Assembly: GCA_000469685.2 (NCBI GenBank)
Contig: LS997565.1
Location: 24,360,272-24,424,271, forward strand
Reading direction: 5' to 3'
DNA from: Haemonchus contortus
Lineage: Eukaryota; Nematoda; Chromadorea; Rhabditida; Trichostrongylidae
DNA length: 64,000 nucleotides
The position numbers were made by a program, and so were the translations under genes. This document shows, piece by piece, positions 1 to 11,710 of the stretch; within the stretch, counting starts at the first letter, position 1, and every line of letters begins with the position of its first letter. A model generated the notes under the pieces. The model saw only the letters and a program-made list of their open reading frames with translations. It was not told the DNA's origin and made no database searches.

Positions 1-3000
1 TGTACCCCCTTATGATTTTGATACTTTGTCATGATATTATCGTTCGTACTAATTTATTTCACACCCCGTAGTGAATCCATTCGATTTCTTAGTCATGCCG
101 GCGCCATATGACTCATTTCTTTGGAACGGCTAACTACGCTGCTGAAAAACGTTTGAGCTTTTATGTAATCGGCCTTGGAGCCCCCTTCTTCTGAGCATGA
201 CTCTTTCAGAGATCTCAGTAGCGTCGAAGATGGACCTCGATCTGGCCAACCGTTCGCGACATCACGGAACTTTTTGCTGTGTTGTGATTCAAGTTAGCGA
301 CGTACTTTCATTAATAATATTTCTACTAAAGCTTCTAGAACTTTTCGAGGGGAATTTGGACTAATGCGAAGGCTTCGACCTTTACTTTCCGACAACCTAA
401 GGTGAATAAGATGTCTCCTCACAGCCGCTAACGAAATACGCTGAATGATTGGCTCGTTCCAGCGGATCAGCACCAAAAAGGCGATTCAAAGTGCGGGTCA
501 TACTACAAGATAACATCTAAGAACAACAACGTTGTCGATGGCGCAATCGTAGTCATGGCGGCTTGCCGTCTTATCCGATTACTTCATCTGATATCGCTGG
601 ACATCGTTCATTCCCTTCTGACAGCTCACACACGACCGCCATAAATGAGTATATCTGAGTGTACCATCGCTTCACAGCACCGCATTACTTGGAGAGCCCA
701 CAGCAATGAGCCGAACCACCTGCTGGCAATCTCGCAGGAGGATCACCTTCAACGAGCTACTCTCTGATACTGAATTAGACCACAGATTAATGATCAATAC
801 AGCTTCATCACATAAATGTTGAAGTTTCCAAAAAGATTAGACTCATTCCGGTGACACAGCCCATGTGATAGCGGACGGTTGCGATCGTGAGTGGAATCAC
901 GCTGAGGCAGTAAGCACTGCTGAGCATTCGTTAACGGTCAGTGTACTCTGCACTGCTTGACGCTGTCGGAACTCCTTCATTGTTTGTTTGTGAATGCATT
1001 GTTCAAGCACCTTCGCAGAGTAAACTGTGTTTACTAGGGCAATTACAAGGTGAAGAGGAATCAAGAGCTCAGATAAGACCTAAGCCGCGTAAAAAATACC
1101 TACGTCGCATTCGAACGATCAAAGTAGCGCTAAAGGCTTACCAAACGATCACTAAAGGGGTTCTGGGCATGTCTCTCTCACTTAGTCTAGAACCAAATGA
1201 TGAAAATCTTTAAAAAAACTCTTCTGCGACATTGCAGCAATCTCGGAAAAGAGTGCCACTAATTGTTTACTAAGAGTGTTTACAGTAGTCCTCGTTGCGG
1301 AACTTGGACTTTCTTCGATCAGCTTTCCTTTGTTAACGATCAGAGCAGGCAAACAGCTTGCTGTAGATGACTCAGCGACAAAGCTGATCTGAGAGTACGC
1401 TTCTTATAAATGCAATGACTGCTCTATTTGTTCTTTGGACTTATGGGATTGGTGACCTTTTTTTCAGCTGACTCTCTACACCCAACGTATCCGTCGAGTT
1501 GTCCTTAAACGGATATCGGGGCCATAGGGCCATAGGGAATCGTATGCCGCAATGATATGTGGTGATAAGGCAATACGCTTAAGTTAATTTGAAATTACAG
1601 TGATGTTCAGGTGACCAAAACTTATACTCCTGATAACAGCACCCCATTACTGGACCTCTTAGATAGGAGTATAAATCGCTGGAACCACCAAAAATAACTT
1701 TTATGACAGTAAATAGTGAGTAACTGTGGATAGCTCTTGATGAATCACTGTATCGTATCATTGTGAATTGCATTGCAGAGGAGTCAGTTTTGAATATGTC
1801 TTTGGGTAGTATTTCTGTTCAATCGAGCAAACATCATGAAAAGCTTATCATAGTGAAAATTAGACTTTCATAAGTTTTTCTTCTCTCGTTCCCATGTTAG
1901 TGAGGTAAGTTCCTTCCATAACAGTGCGATCTCTGAACTGAACCGTGAAAAGTAAACAGCACAGGAGGTTTTTAGTCTTGTGCATTTTTTTCAAAAAGGC
2001 TTATTCACGACTGAAGGTTTTCACAAATCCACATGCTTCTCAGGAGCTCCGAAAAGGCCTGCGACGAGTATTAGTGGGTAGAGAGGCAATTTTTTCAGAT
2101 TTGTACCCTTGAAACCTAAATGCTTAGAGTCAGCGAGAAATACCAACTAAGCACATCAGCGCTGCAACCTGTCTGCCGCTGAGAACAGTGTGCTCAATTA
2201 TGCTCTGATACAAACCCAAATTTAATCGGATCAACTCAGCATAATGAGCAAAAAAGCACCAATCGGCTGGCCACATTAGGCTTTTGAGAAAATCGCACCT
2301 GAGTTGGGCTCTTACAAATAGCCACAGTTCTCTCTCAAGCTACCATAAAACACTCTATATAGTAGTTATGTGTGTACGAGTGAACGCTCACAAAACAGAC
2401 GGTCGCTGTTTTCTGAGAATGCGACCTGTCAGCGTGATATTTGTAGTATTCTACGGGTTTTGACACATGTCACACTAACCGTCGGCATTTCTTTCACCCG
2501 CTGCCACCTTACAAACATCACGCCATCAAGCCATGGTCATACCTAAGCCATTCTCCAACGAGGATATGCTAGGTTCAAATGCGTTTTGATCAGCTTTTGC
2601 ACTATTTCTCTTCCCCAAGAAAAGTTCCCGCCGCGTAATGGTGCTTGTTCACCATAGATCGGTAATACAAAAAAGACTGGGTCTTCCACGAAAGTTGCCG
2701 GTTGAACTAAAAAGCTCTTTAGCCTTCCGATATGTATAATTGAGCTAGTTAGTGGAAATTTCGAATTGTATGTTCGTTTCGTGTCCTCGGAACTAATGGA
2801 TTAATTACTTTGAAAGTACTAGGAGTCAGGAAACTTGGAAGCAGTTTTCTGTTCAGTAAATGTTTCTCCTATCAATTCAGCGTGATTGTCAACAAGGGAG
2901 AAACGTGCATAGGGAAACAGTACCGAAAAGTTGTATGTTGAAAATAGTGAGGCTAGCATTCGGGAAATTTTTGAATTGTGCGAAATAGGCGCTTTCGAGT

Positions 3001-4469
3001 AAGAAATTCAGCAAAAAAATCCTCAAACGCAAAAGTTCAGAAAAGCAGAAGATTCAAAATTATTAAAATAAGCATGACTCGTTCTACAGATGTTGTCTCT
3101 GTTGCTAATGCGATCGTTTGAAAAACGGATCCACCTGAATTCAGCTGAATGAGTGAAACCATACACCTGTTGCTAAGCAGGAAGGGAATTCTCCTCCTAT
3201 TCTGATGTTTGTTTGCAGATTAGCCGACTGAGATGCTTATCTGTAGCTTGACCACGGAATAATGACGAGGCATTTTGTACGGAATGGGTCATTCTGAGGA
3301 TAATTAGTTCGACGATGAATACTGCATTGCATTGACATGCAGTCATTCCTGAATTTTTAATGTTCAACACAAAGCAAATTCAAATAGCGCCGACGCCATA
3401 AAACAGCCTCGTCGACCAGCTCGGAACGGCTGTGATCGAGGTGTTTCGATCGACAAACCGTTCGTTCAGCGATCGCCATCATCTAATAAGAATGGAAAAT
3501 TGAGTCGTAAAAGTACATAGTCGGTATAGTAGCTTCATTACCGCCATGGATTAATTTGGTTGCCGTCAGCGAAAGAAGTTGACACACACTGAATGGGTTC
3601 GCGCTTTTTCTGCTTCATGATTTTAATGACACATGGGAATTGCTTCTAAACCTCTCTGAAATTGATTCTTCGACCCTCCGAATTAATGTCTGACTGTTCA
3701 AAGATATTCAAAGCTGTTGATTAGACTCTTCCCCGGCAGCAAAGGGAAATGGAGCGGAAAAAAAAGATTTTCAAAAAAAATTGACCGTCGGAGAGAAAAA
3801 AGGTCGAAGTAAAGAGTAATCAGTGAGAGAAATAGGTTAGAAAACATCTAGGCCAATGGTATCAAGTCTCGATTCCATACCAAACAAATGCACAGTGAGG
3901 ATTCTTCCTCAGTTAAAAAAATTTGCGTTTAGAACACGGAGTCCGATGTTTTCTTCACTGTAACAAAGTGCATAAAGGCTGTACGTATAAGGTAAAGAGA
4001 ATATGCAGTCGTTTCTATAAATTTAAACTAATTTGATCAAGCTGTATGAAATTGCTCACAATAATCGAGCTCCATTACCTGGCACCCTATAACAGAACAC
4101 AATTCAATTTTCATATAAAAGCTCTTTTGTGTTCTAAGTACCCCATTAACATTTGACGTTTTACATTACCGAAGAGAAGTTCACAATCTACATTCACAGT
4201 ACCATAAAGACACATTAATTAGATCAAAAGTTATGAATTCCTTACTGCATTTATTATAAACCATCTATTGATAAATAATAGCAAGTCCACCATATCAATT
4301 ATTTCTCTTACTCTGATTCCATGAGAGGAAGCGTTTACGTTTTCCTATGTATACATGTATGTGTATTATTACATTGGTTAAGCCCCATGTTCGACTTTCA
4401 ATGAACCTCGGCATAGTTCCTATACAACTTTATTTTATTGAACAGAACACGAGGTTAAGTATTACAATT
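1..4469. other. Intergenic DNA, nothing recognised
   Basis: I see no convincing exon, RNA gene or transposon protein in this stretch. Short open frames occur (for example 941-1213 on the plus strand), but they have no recognisable motif and no convincing splice context. The sequence is moderately AT-rich with A-runs, the longest near 3760-3790. Old, unrecognisable repeats are possible. Confidence 0.5.
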
Positions 4470-4654
4470 AAGTCGGCTGATGTTTCGGCTATTTTCGCCT
4501 TCTTCGAAGCCTAAAAATAGTGGAGTTCCGACTATGATTTATTGGACAGCATATCTCACCCCTCACGGGACCTTCAAAACCAGTCACGTAATTAATAGTT
4601 AGACAAAAACCGTACCTTCCAGATCAGACGGTCCCGGCTGGAAGGCTAACCTCA

Positions 4655-6702
4655 TACAGTGCGTTTCAAAAGTCTGTGCACACCCAACATTTTGTTTTTT
4701 TGGGGTACCATTGCTTTCTGTAACCCGTGACCTTCACCATTCGATTCCTTGTGTGCGATAACCTTCGAACAGTTTCTCTAAGAAACTATCGTAGCTGCAA
4801 ACATAATTTTTTGTTGAAGAAAATATTTTCCTTTGTTTCAAAAGTATAACAAAAAACAAAAATATAACCGAGATCGGAAATCAATAGGGCCCCCTAATTT
4901 TCTGTAACGGTTATCGACTACGAGGAATCGTTTGAGAATGGTGTTTCGTTACGGCAGGCTCTTTAGTTACCTTTAAAATGAAAAACTTTGAGAGTACACA
5001 TACTTTTGGAGCGGCAACTGGGCCGCTCTTTTTCATGAATTGCTAGATTCATTCAAGACCCTGGCAGCTATCGCTCACAATCTATTCCTCGCCGTCCACG
5101 TATCTTGACCTCTCAGGACAACAGGAGAATAGCCCGTCTTGTGGCGATTACTTCTTTGTCTGTGAGTCAGATCCGAGCTCAGATGGGTTTATCGGTCTCC
5201 CGTACGACCGTTTGGCGCTCTATCCGTTCCGATGAGTAAATCACACGAGAGACGATGAAAAAGGCTACTTGTCTCAGTACTCGCCACAAGCTGACAAGGC
5301 TGGAGTTTGCTCGTATGAACATGGCAACATCGTGAAACAAGGTACGGTTGTTCGAGAATTTTCAGGATTTTCCTACTTTCAGAATAAAAAACGTGTTGTA
5401 CCCATTTTGCTCTTACCAGGGAGGGGTAGTCTACTTATCTTGGAACTTTGAATTCAGACCCAGATAAATCGATAGAGTTCTGAATGCTGTTTAGGAAAAT
5501 GGAAATTAAAACTGCAAAATGGTTCTCCTTTAAAAGTTATGGGGGACCGAATTTTGCTCGACAGTAGTATCAATTGGAAATACGAACTCGTCGTTTCCAT
5601 ATCAAACGCCCACGTGACCAAGTGATAGTTGTCTCGCTTCGTGGGCGTAAAATGAGGGGTCCCTCTCCGCCATTGTCCGCACTTTTGCAAAGTGTTTTTT
5701 CATTTTATCAAAGGCCTCTAAACGTTTTCTGACATTTCTTTAGACAATTGATACTACGGTCGAGCAAAATTCGTGCTCCCATAACTTTTTAAGGAGAATC
5801 ATTTTGCAGTTTTAATTTCCATTTTCGTGATCAGGGTCTGAATTCAAAGTTCCAAGATAAGTAGACTACCCCTCCCTGGTTAGATCTCTCTCTCTCTTAG
5901 ACTTCTCTGATGAAAAGAAGTTCAATCTTGACGGGCCGGAAAGATTTCGTCATTACTGGAGGGACCTTCGCCGAGAGCCACTCATTTTTTGAGAAGGAAT
6001 TTCGGAGGAGGGTATTTGATGGTCTGAGCGAACAACTCCAGCCTTTTCAGCTTGTGGCGAGTACTGAGACAAGTAGCCTTTCTCATCGTCTCTCGTGCGA
6101 TATACTCATTAGACCGGATAGAGCGCCAAACGGTCGTACGCGAGACTGATAAACCCATCTGAGCTTGGATCTGACTCACAGACAAAGAAGTATTCGCCAC
6201 AAGACGGGCTACTCTCCTGTTGTTCTGAGCAGTCAAAATACGTGGACGGCGGGGAATAGATTGTGAGCGATAGCTGCCAGGGTCTTGAATGAATCTAGCG
6301 ATGCATGAAAAAGAGCCGCCCAGTTGCCGCTCCAAAAGTATGTGCACACACAAAGTTTTCCATTTTAAAGGTAACTTAAGAACCTACTGTTACGAAACGA
6401 TTCTCAAACGATTTCTCGTAGTCGACAACCTTTACAGAACTTTACGGGACCCTATTAATTTCTGATCTCAGTTGAATTTTTGTTTTTTGCTAAGCGTGCA
6501 CATATGTACTCTTAATACAAAGGAAATTGTTTCTTTCATAAAAAATTATGTTTGCAGCTACGATGTTTTCGAAGAGAAAGTGTTCGTAGGTTACAGCGCA
6601 CAAGGAATTGAATGGTAAAGGTGGAAGGTTACAGAAAGCAATGGTACCCCCCAAAAAACAAAATGTTGGGTGTACACATTCTTTTAAAACGCACTGTATA
6701 GG
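4655..6702. mobile_element. Tc1-like composite palindrome (foldback element)
   Basis: The ends are inverted copies of CAGTGCGTTTCAAAAG-type sequence flanked by TA, the target duplication of Tc1/mariner elements. Both arms carry the same transposase N-terminal helix-turn-helix part (SRTTVWRSIRS): 5020-5300 on the plus strand and 6350-6047 on the minus strand. On the plus strand the catalytic domain resumes at about 5903-6046 ([23 protein letters not shown]), including the first catalytic aspartate. It then stops abruptly where the inverted copy begins. The rest of the DDE domain is missing, so no functional transposase is encoded. The element sits inside the Penelope-like element, because PLE sequence continues on both sides. 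Confidence 0.8.
5418..5880. repeat. Inner palindrome inserted in the Tc1 relic
   Basis: The sequence at 5418-5464 (accagggaggggtagtctac and on) returns as its reverse complement at 5834-5880. A second pair of arms lies inside it, around 5510-5580 and 5740-5815. It separates the helix-turn-helix part of the Tc1 transposase from its catalytic part, so it looks like a later insertion of a roughly 460 bp foldback MITE. No coding capacity was seen. Confidence 0.7.
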
Positions 6703-7136
6703 CGGTCCAGTTCCCGCGTTACGAGACACGTTCTACCCTCCGGTTCATTTTTGGATGTCTGAGTCGAATCCAGAACGCCTCCAGGGTTTTGTGTGCGGCT
6801 GTCTGGGTTTCACGCGCCACGAATCTGACGATGACCCCAGCATCGTCTCCGCTATGAGATTCAAGCCTGTGGCAAAACAAGGCAATAGATGGCCGCAACC
6901 TCGCCTTCCCTTCCAAATGCTCCTTAACACGAACGAAAAGCGGTCAGGCCGTCTCCTTGGCATTCGGTCTGGCATTCGTTTCCACAATTTTGACAAATGA
7001 TCTTGTAAACCAAAACTGCGATGCCGCAGTCTCCATCACTGCCACTGGGACAGACCACACAGTTTTTGGTCGCCCATGTGTGGTCATAGAGACGGTTTCG
7101 AACGAGATGATATTTTGGGTTATTGAGAGGGATATA

Positions 7137-7640
7137 CAGTAGCGCTCAAAAGTATTCGGCCAACTTTAACTTTCCGTAACTTTTTTCCCAGTGGAGCAAA
7201 TCACATGAAATTTTGATATGTTTAGCTGAAGCATATTTTACACTGTCCAACCTACTTGACTGCAAAACAGCCATATCCTCATACTAATGGGGAGGCGTTT
7301 GTAGACTTGCTGAGAGCAAGTTTGTGACGTCTGCAGTTATTTCGAGCTTATGTACGTTTTTCTTCTCTTCTGGGTTTGATATTAGTGCTCGTACACTTAA
7401 GGCAAAAAGGAAAGGGCTCTTAGGAGGACCACCATTCGTAATTCCAGTTGATTTTTTGTTCAAGTCCTTTTGGATATCTGAAGCATGATCAGATCGCAGG
7501 TTAATAATGGTAAATATTCACACTACACCAATGCTACACATATTGAAATTTCGCTTGATTAGATCCAGTAGGAAAGAAGTTACGACTGGAAATTACAACT
7601 GAAAAAGCATTTTGCCGAATACTTTTGAGCGCTACTGTAT
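7137..7640. mobile_element. Foldback MITE with CAGTAGCGCTC ends
   Basis: The left end reads TACAGTAGCGCTCAAAAGTA and the right end is its inverted copy (TACTTTTGAGCGCTACTGTA), each closed by TA, as in Tc1/mariner-type non-autonomous elements. The element is about 500 bp with no coding capacity. It splits the Penelope-like element: the protein reading DTIGLVY on the far side of 7640 resumes as IPLNNPKYHL below 7137. A truncated relative lies at 41983-42240. Confidence 0.8.
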
Positions 7641-9147
7641 ACAAGGCCAATAGTGTCTTCTATACGCGATCTCGCGATCAGACACATCCTTATGGAAGGG
7701 CCCACCTCATCAGAAATGAAGGGTATCATGAAGGGAATTTTCCCAATCAGAACACCTCTTTTCGGTCTGCTGGAGCCACCACCTGCCGTAGACTGATGAG
7801 AATGCTGAGGGCGTTTGTAGCCCCTGAGCTCAGCGATTTTCTGTGCCATTTAGTCTTACTCTTTTCTATCTTCCTCACCGGAGACATTTATCGCGGTACG
7901 GAGCATGCTATTGGTCACCGCGCATTTGGTCTGCCGTGGATGCGCTGACCGCCAGTGAAGAATTATATTTTTGCTGCTGGGCTTCCTATACACCTTTTTG
8001 ACAAAGTTGCACCCAATAAACTTGAGCTACACGTTAAGAAAAGGCAGCCAGCTTTCTGAAGTTCTCTCGTGGGTCAGCTTGATAAGCTCAGATTGCCTAT
8101 TGATGAGGTCGAAGCATTTGTCAATTTCCTCTTGTGTCGAGCATACTACGAAGCAGTCGTAGATGCATCGGCAGTACATCATGAGCAGAAGCTGTAAAAC
8201 GGGTGTTTCTATTCCAGCCATGAAAGCAATGGCCAGACAAGGTGCCGCTCTCCCATAACAAACCTCTAGTCGAAGCGAAGCGAAGCACCTCCCCGGCCAC
8301 TTGAAAACGTTGCAGTTAAGGCACTCCTTGAGAAGCCCCATTACTTGACTTACAGAGAACCCTTTCATGTTGAGAGCGTGGCAGTGTTGAGTGAGAAGCT
8401 CTGAAACGGCCCCCATAGCAGGTGCATTACTTACGTTAGAATACAGAGCTTCCACGTCGAATGATTAAATGACACAGGAGCTATTAGGGCGCACCCTTTC
8501 GAGGTAACTCAGGAACATCTGACTGTTGACAAGGTGCGATGGTATAAATTGGAGCTATTGGGCCAGAATGGAGTTTACGAAGCAAGCGATCCTGTCATCG
8601 GGACCCTCCACTTGCTATTAATTGGTCTAACCTTGACAGAGGAAGGACGTACTGAGGCTAAATCGTCCGTTGATGAGAACTTATGGGCCTTGGTGACTCT
8701 AATTTGAGAAATTTAATTGTATTAAAGTCGAGAATCCGCTAATTTCGCCACCGTCGCCCATTCTCCATTCAGCCTTCGAGAATGCGATTGAAACTATTTC
8801 TCTGAGGATGGTCGGTAGAGTGAGTGATCTTCGAGGTGCCGTTCCCTCATTTCGTGGTCGAGTTGACGAGGGATCACTACGAACTCCCCTCTCTTGTTAC
8901 TAACGGACAGCCTTATGGTAAGGGATTTGAATAGTGCTCGAAGCAACCTAGTTCCTGAACTTCTTCGCGAGAGAGGTTGGATGACAAGAGACGTTTTTGG
9001 TACCTACTAAACACCTTAAACGCCTCAACAGCGAAAATCCGAAATGTGGTGTCTGAAGCGGCCTCAGGCTGCTCCTGTTTGAAGTAGGTTTCAGGGAAGG
9101 GAATATTGAGTGCAGAATTGGCAAGTTGGTAGGCGAGTCTAGTAGAC

Positions 9148-9735
9148 ACTATTGGCCTTGTATATATTCCTCCCAATAACCTAAAATATCATCTCGTTCG
9201 AAACCGTCTCTATTACCACACATGGGCGACCAAAAACTGTGTGGTCTGTCAAAGTGGCAGTGATGGATACTGTGCCATCGCAGGTGTGGTTAACAGGATC
9301 ACAGACCTCTTACGTTCGTGTTAGGGAGAGGGAGCATTTGGAGGGAAAGGCGAGGTCGCGGCGCGGCGCTTGAAACCCAGACAGCAGCGCGCAAAACCCT
9401 GGAGGCGTTCTGGATTCAACTCAAACATCCAAAAATGAAGTGGAGGGGAGAATGTGTCTCAATAACGGGAGGACTGATACGTTATGGAAGGTTAGCCTTC
9501 CAGCCGAAACCGTTAATTCTGATCAACCTGGTATGCGCTACTATTGTCGTCCTGGTGGGCCGACTTCGCCGACCTGGAAGGTACGGTTTTTATCTAACTA
9601 TTAATTACGTGATTGGTTTCGAAGGTTCCGCGAGGGGTGAGACGTTCGGTCGAATGAATCATAGACTGATTTCCACCTTTTTCAGGCTCCAAAGGAGGCG
9701 TAAATCGCCGAAACGTCGGCCGACTTGTTTGCAAT
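9148..9735 (+). mobile_element. Penelope-like element, second copy, 3' part only
   Basis: On the plus strand the sequence reads DTIGLVYIPPNNLKYHLV, a Cys-containing stretch (NCVVCQSG), then the endonuclease end around 9390-9470 (KTLEAFWIQLKHPKM). Its 3' non-coding end at 9476-9735 matches 4654-4470 in inverted orientation. Compared with the copy at 4470-9147 it lacks both nested insertions, so it shows the uninterrupted arrangement. It begins exactly where the other copy begins, head-to-head. It is 5'-truncated and contains stops, so it is inactive. Confidence 0.7.
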
Positions 9736-11394
9736 ACATATTGGCTAGGCTTCATAACCATTATAAGTTAATCTTAAAAGTAGTAACTGTGGCTATTTCT
9801 TTTGTATCGATCCTAGTTCCATTGATTTACATAGGCGAAGTGAGAATGTGTTGGGAAGTTAAATGAGCATGTGGTATCAGCTTAAGCGTAGATGTTGCGA
9901 TTATTTCTTTGGCAGAGGAATTTATGGCTAAAAATATCAGTTAATATTTCTTTTGGCACTCCGGCTCACAATCTTTTCATAGATAATGTAAGCAGCATGG
10001 TGAAAAGATATTCCATTTTTTTCTGATATGTTTTCTACTGAGCAGAACTCCCTTCCTCAAAAAGTTTTGAAAATTGTGAAATCCAAAAAGCAAATTTTTT
10101 TCATTATCATTATCATTTGGGGCCACTTCGCTTCCCTTGCAATTAAACTTCAACTAGGTTGATTCCGTATGCTTTCTGATCTTCTGAATTCACAGTATCT
10201 GCTCAAGTTGGACATTTGCTTCACTGGGACAATGCACTAGAAGACCTGGAACACCTTCTCCTCGTTCCTAAAGATGCTACCATCTAAGCTCAGATTGGCG
10301 TTTCATACGTTCAACAGATTCCACTGCAAGTATAATGCTCCAAACACCAATCCCTCTTAAGAGTTGACAGATTTCTTTCAACAAAGTTTGCTTTGTTGCT
10401 CTACTCTACTACTTCAACTATGTATCTACAATTACAAGAATTTAGCCTTCTCAAAGTCGTATCCGCGTTCCAGCGAAATTGCTCTGATATTTGGTCCCAT
10501 GTTCGAAAAAACAAATGATTTAACTAGTTAATCAAAACAACAAAACTCCAGACTGAGTAGGTAAAAATGCCCTCAATATAATACTTACTAGGCTCTCTCC
10601 TCTTTTACTTATCTATGGTCATGTCTGTGAGAGGGTAGGAGGGTAGTAAGACCTAGGGCCACTTCTTCGAGGAAATAGTAGGGAATGTGATCGGGCGACG
10701 TTGACTTTCTCGAAGAAACTCGTCGCAGGCTACGATAAACATGTTCGCTGAAAATGTCTATCCACTACAAGGTTTCATTAGTTACAGCAATGAAGAATAC
10801 ATCTGGCTGCTAAGCAATTTTACAGACTGAGACAAACTGGTCTCCACAAAATAATGGTGATAGTATGGCAGGAAAATAAGAAAAGAATGATGGGCACCGG
10901 ACATCTGTGCGCTCTTATGCGGATATTAGCAGGGGTAACGTACAGTGATGGCCAAGTATTCGTTGAACGCTTTTTCCATTTCCTCCTACTTCGGGAACTC
11001 ACATGAAGTTTTCAAATGTTGATGAAAGCCACTATAAATGCTTGCCGCTATTGAAATGCGATTTGCTGTTGTTCACTGTACGTTAGTGAGTTCTGATGCA
11101 AATTTATTGGAAAATACAAATAGCATTGACCTGAGAAAACTCGTTTGATTTCGAATTAACAACATGTAAAATACCAAGAAATTAAATATTTATTAAGACG
11201 CTTAAGCTTCGGCTTGAGATGAAAGCATCGCAACTGGAGTGCCTTGAGTCGTTTAGTTTTTAGGTGATAGACACTGGCATGGTGTTCCAATCCCCAGTTT
11301 ATCGAGCGATTTATCTTCACTGTTTCTACAGAGTTTATTCGAACATCGGCTCTAAAGCTCTTCCCACATATATGCTCTGAAGGAGGCAAATTTC
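9736..11394. other. Intergenic DNA, nothing recognised
   Basis: No exon with credible splice sites, no RNA gene and no identifiable transposon protein was found here. The strand composition is ordinary for the window. Confidence 0.45.
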
Positions 11395-11710
11395 GACTCT
11401 ATAAGTCAAAGTTCGCCGTTCGCTGAAGGCCTCATTCACTGCCACTGAAGTACATATGTGTCGGATCGTTATCCTGCCGCAAGATCTATCCTGCTGGCTG
11501 CAGAGTTGCTGCTGCAGAGTTCAAGACAGGACGATGTCGACCATCATGATTCTGTAGTACTTTCAGAATAAACCACCCCGTTCGAGGGAAGGCACCGTAT
11601 GCCATCACACTTTCTCCACAATGCTTGGTTGTAGGTAGGGTATTCTTTGCATTGAACCTCTTCCCAAGTGGATGTCGTACGTACCGTATACCATTGCTTC
11701 CGAACAAACT
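11395..11710 (-). pseudogene. Tc1-like transposase relic
   Basis: On the minus strand, 11705-11560 reads FGSNGIRYVRHPLGKRFNAK, then LPTTKHCGESVMAYG. This matches the part of Tc1-family transposases between the first and second catalytic aspartates (YxRRPxG, KHGGGSVMVWG). A little further on, near 11485-11460, RQDNDPTHM resembles the second-aspartate motif QQDNDPKH. Flanking parts of the protein are missing and the frame is broken, so this is a fragment, not a gene. Confidence 0.7.

Larger units (their letters stand above)
4470..9147 (-). mobile_element. Penelope-like retroelement, degenerate, with two nested insertions
   Basis: Read on the minus strand, the protein order is that of a GIY-YIG Penelope-like element. 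An N-terminal part (about 9150-8913, with LANSALNIPF) is followed by the reverse transcriptase core (about 8470-8027, starting FDVEALYSNV and ending LPFLNV), then a linker (7849-7640, with IPFISDEVGPSIRMCL), and a C-terminal part (7136-6703) with a Cys-rich stretch and the endonuclease end (TLEAFWI-like, PKMN-like). The 3' non-coding end lies at 4654-4470. Two elements interrupt it: a MITE at 7137-7640 and a Tc1-derived palindrome at 4655-6702. The frame is broken by many stops. The catalytic box that is normally YxDD-like reads CIYDC, so one aspartate is lost. The copy is dead. Assignment to the Penelope-like group is from family knowledge; no search was run. Confidence 0.75.
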
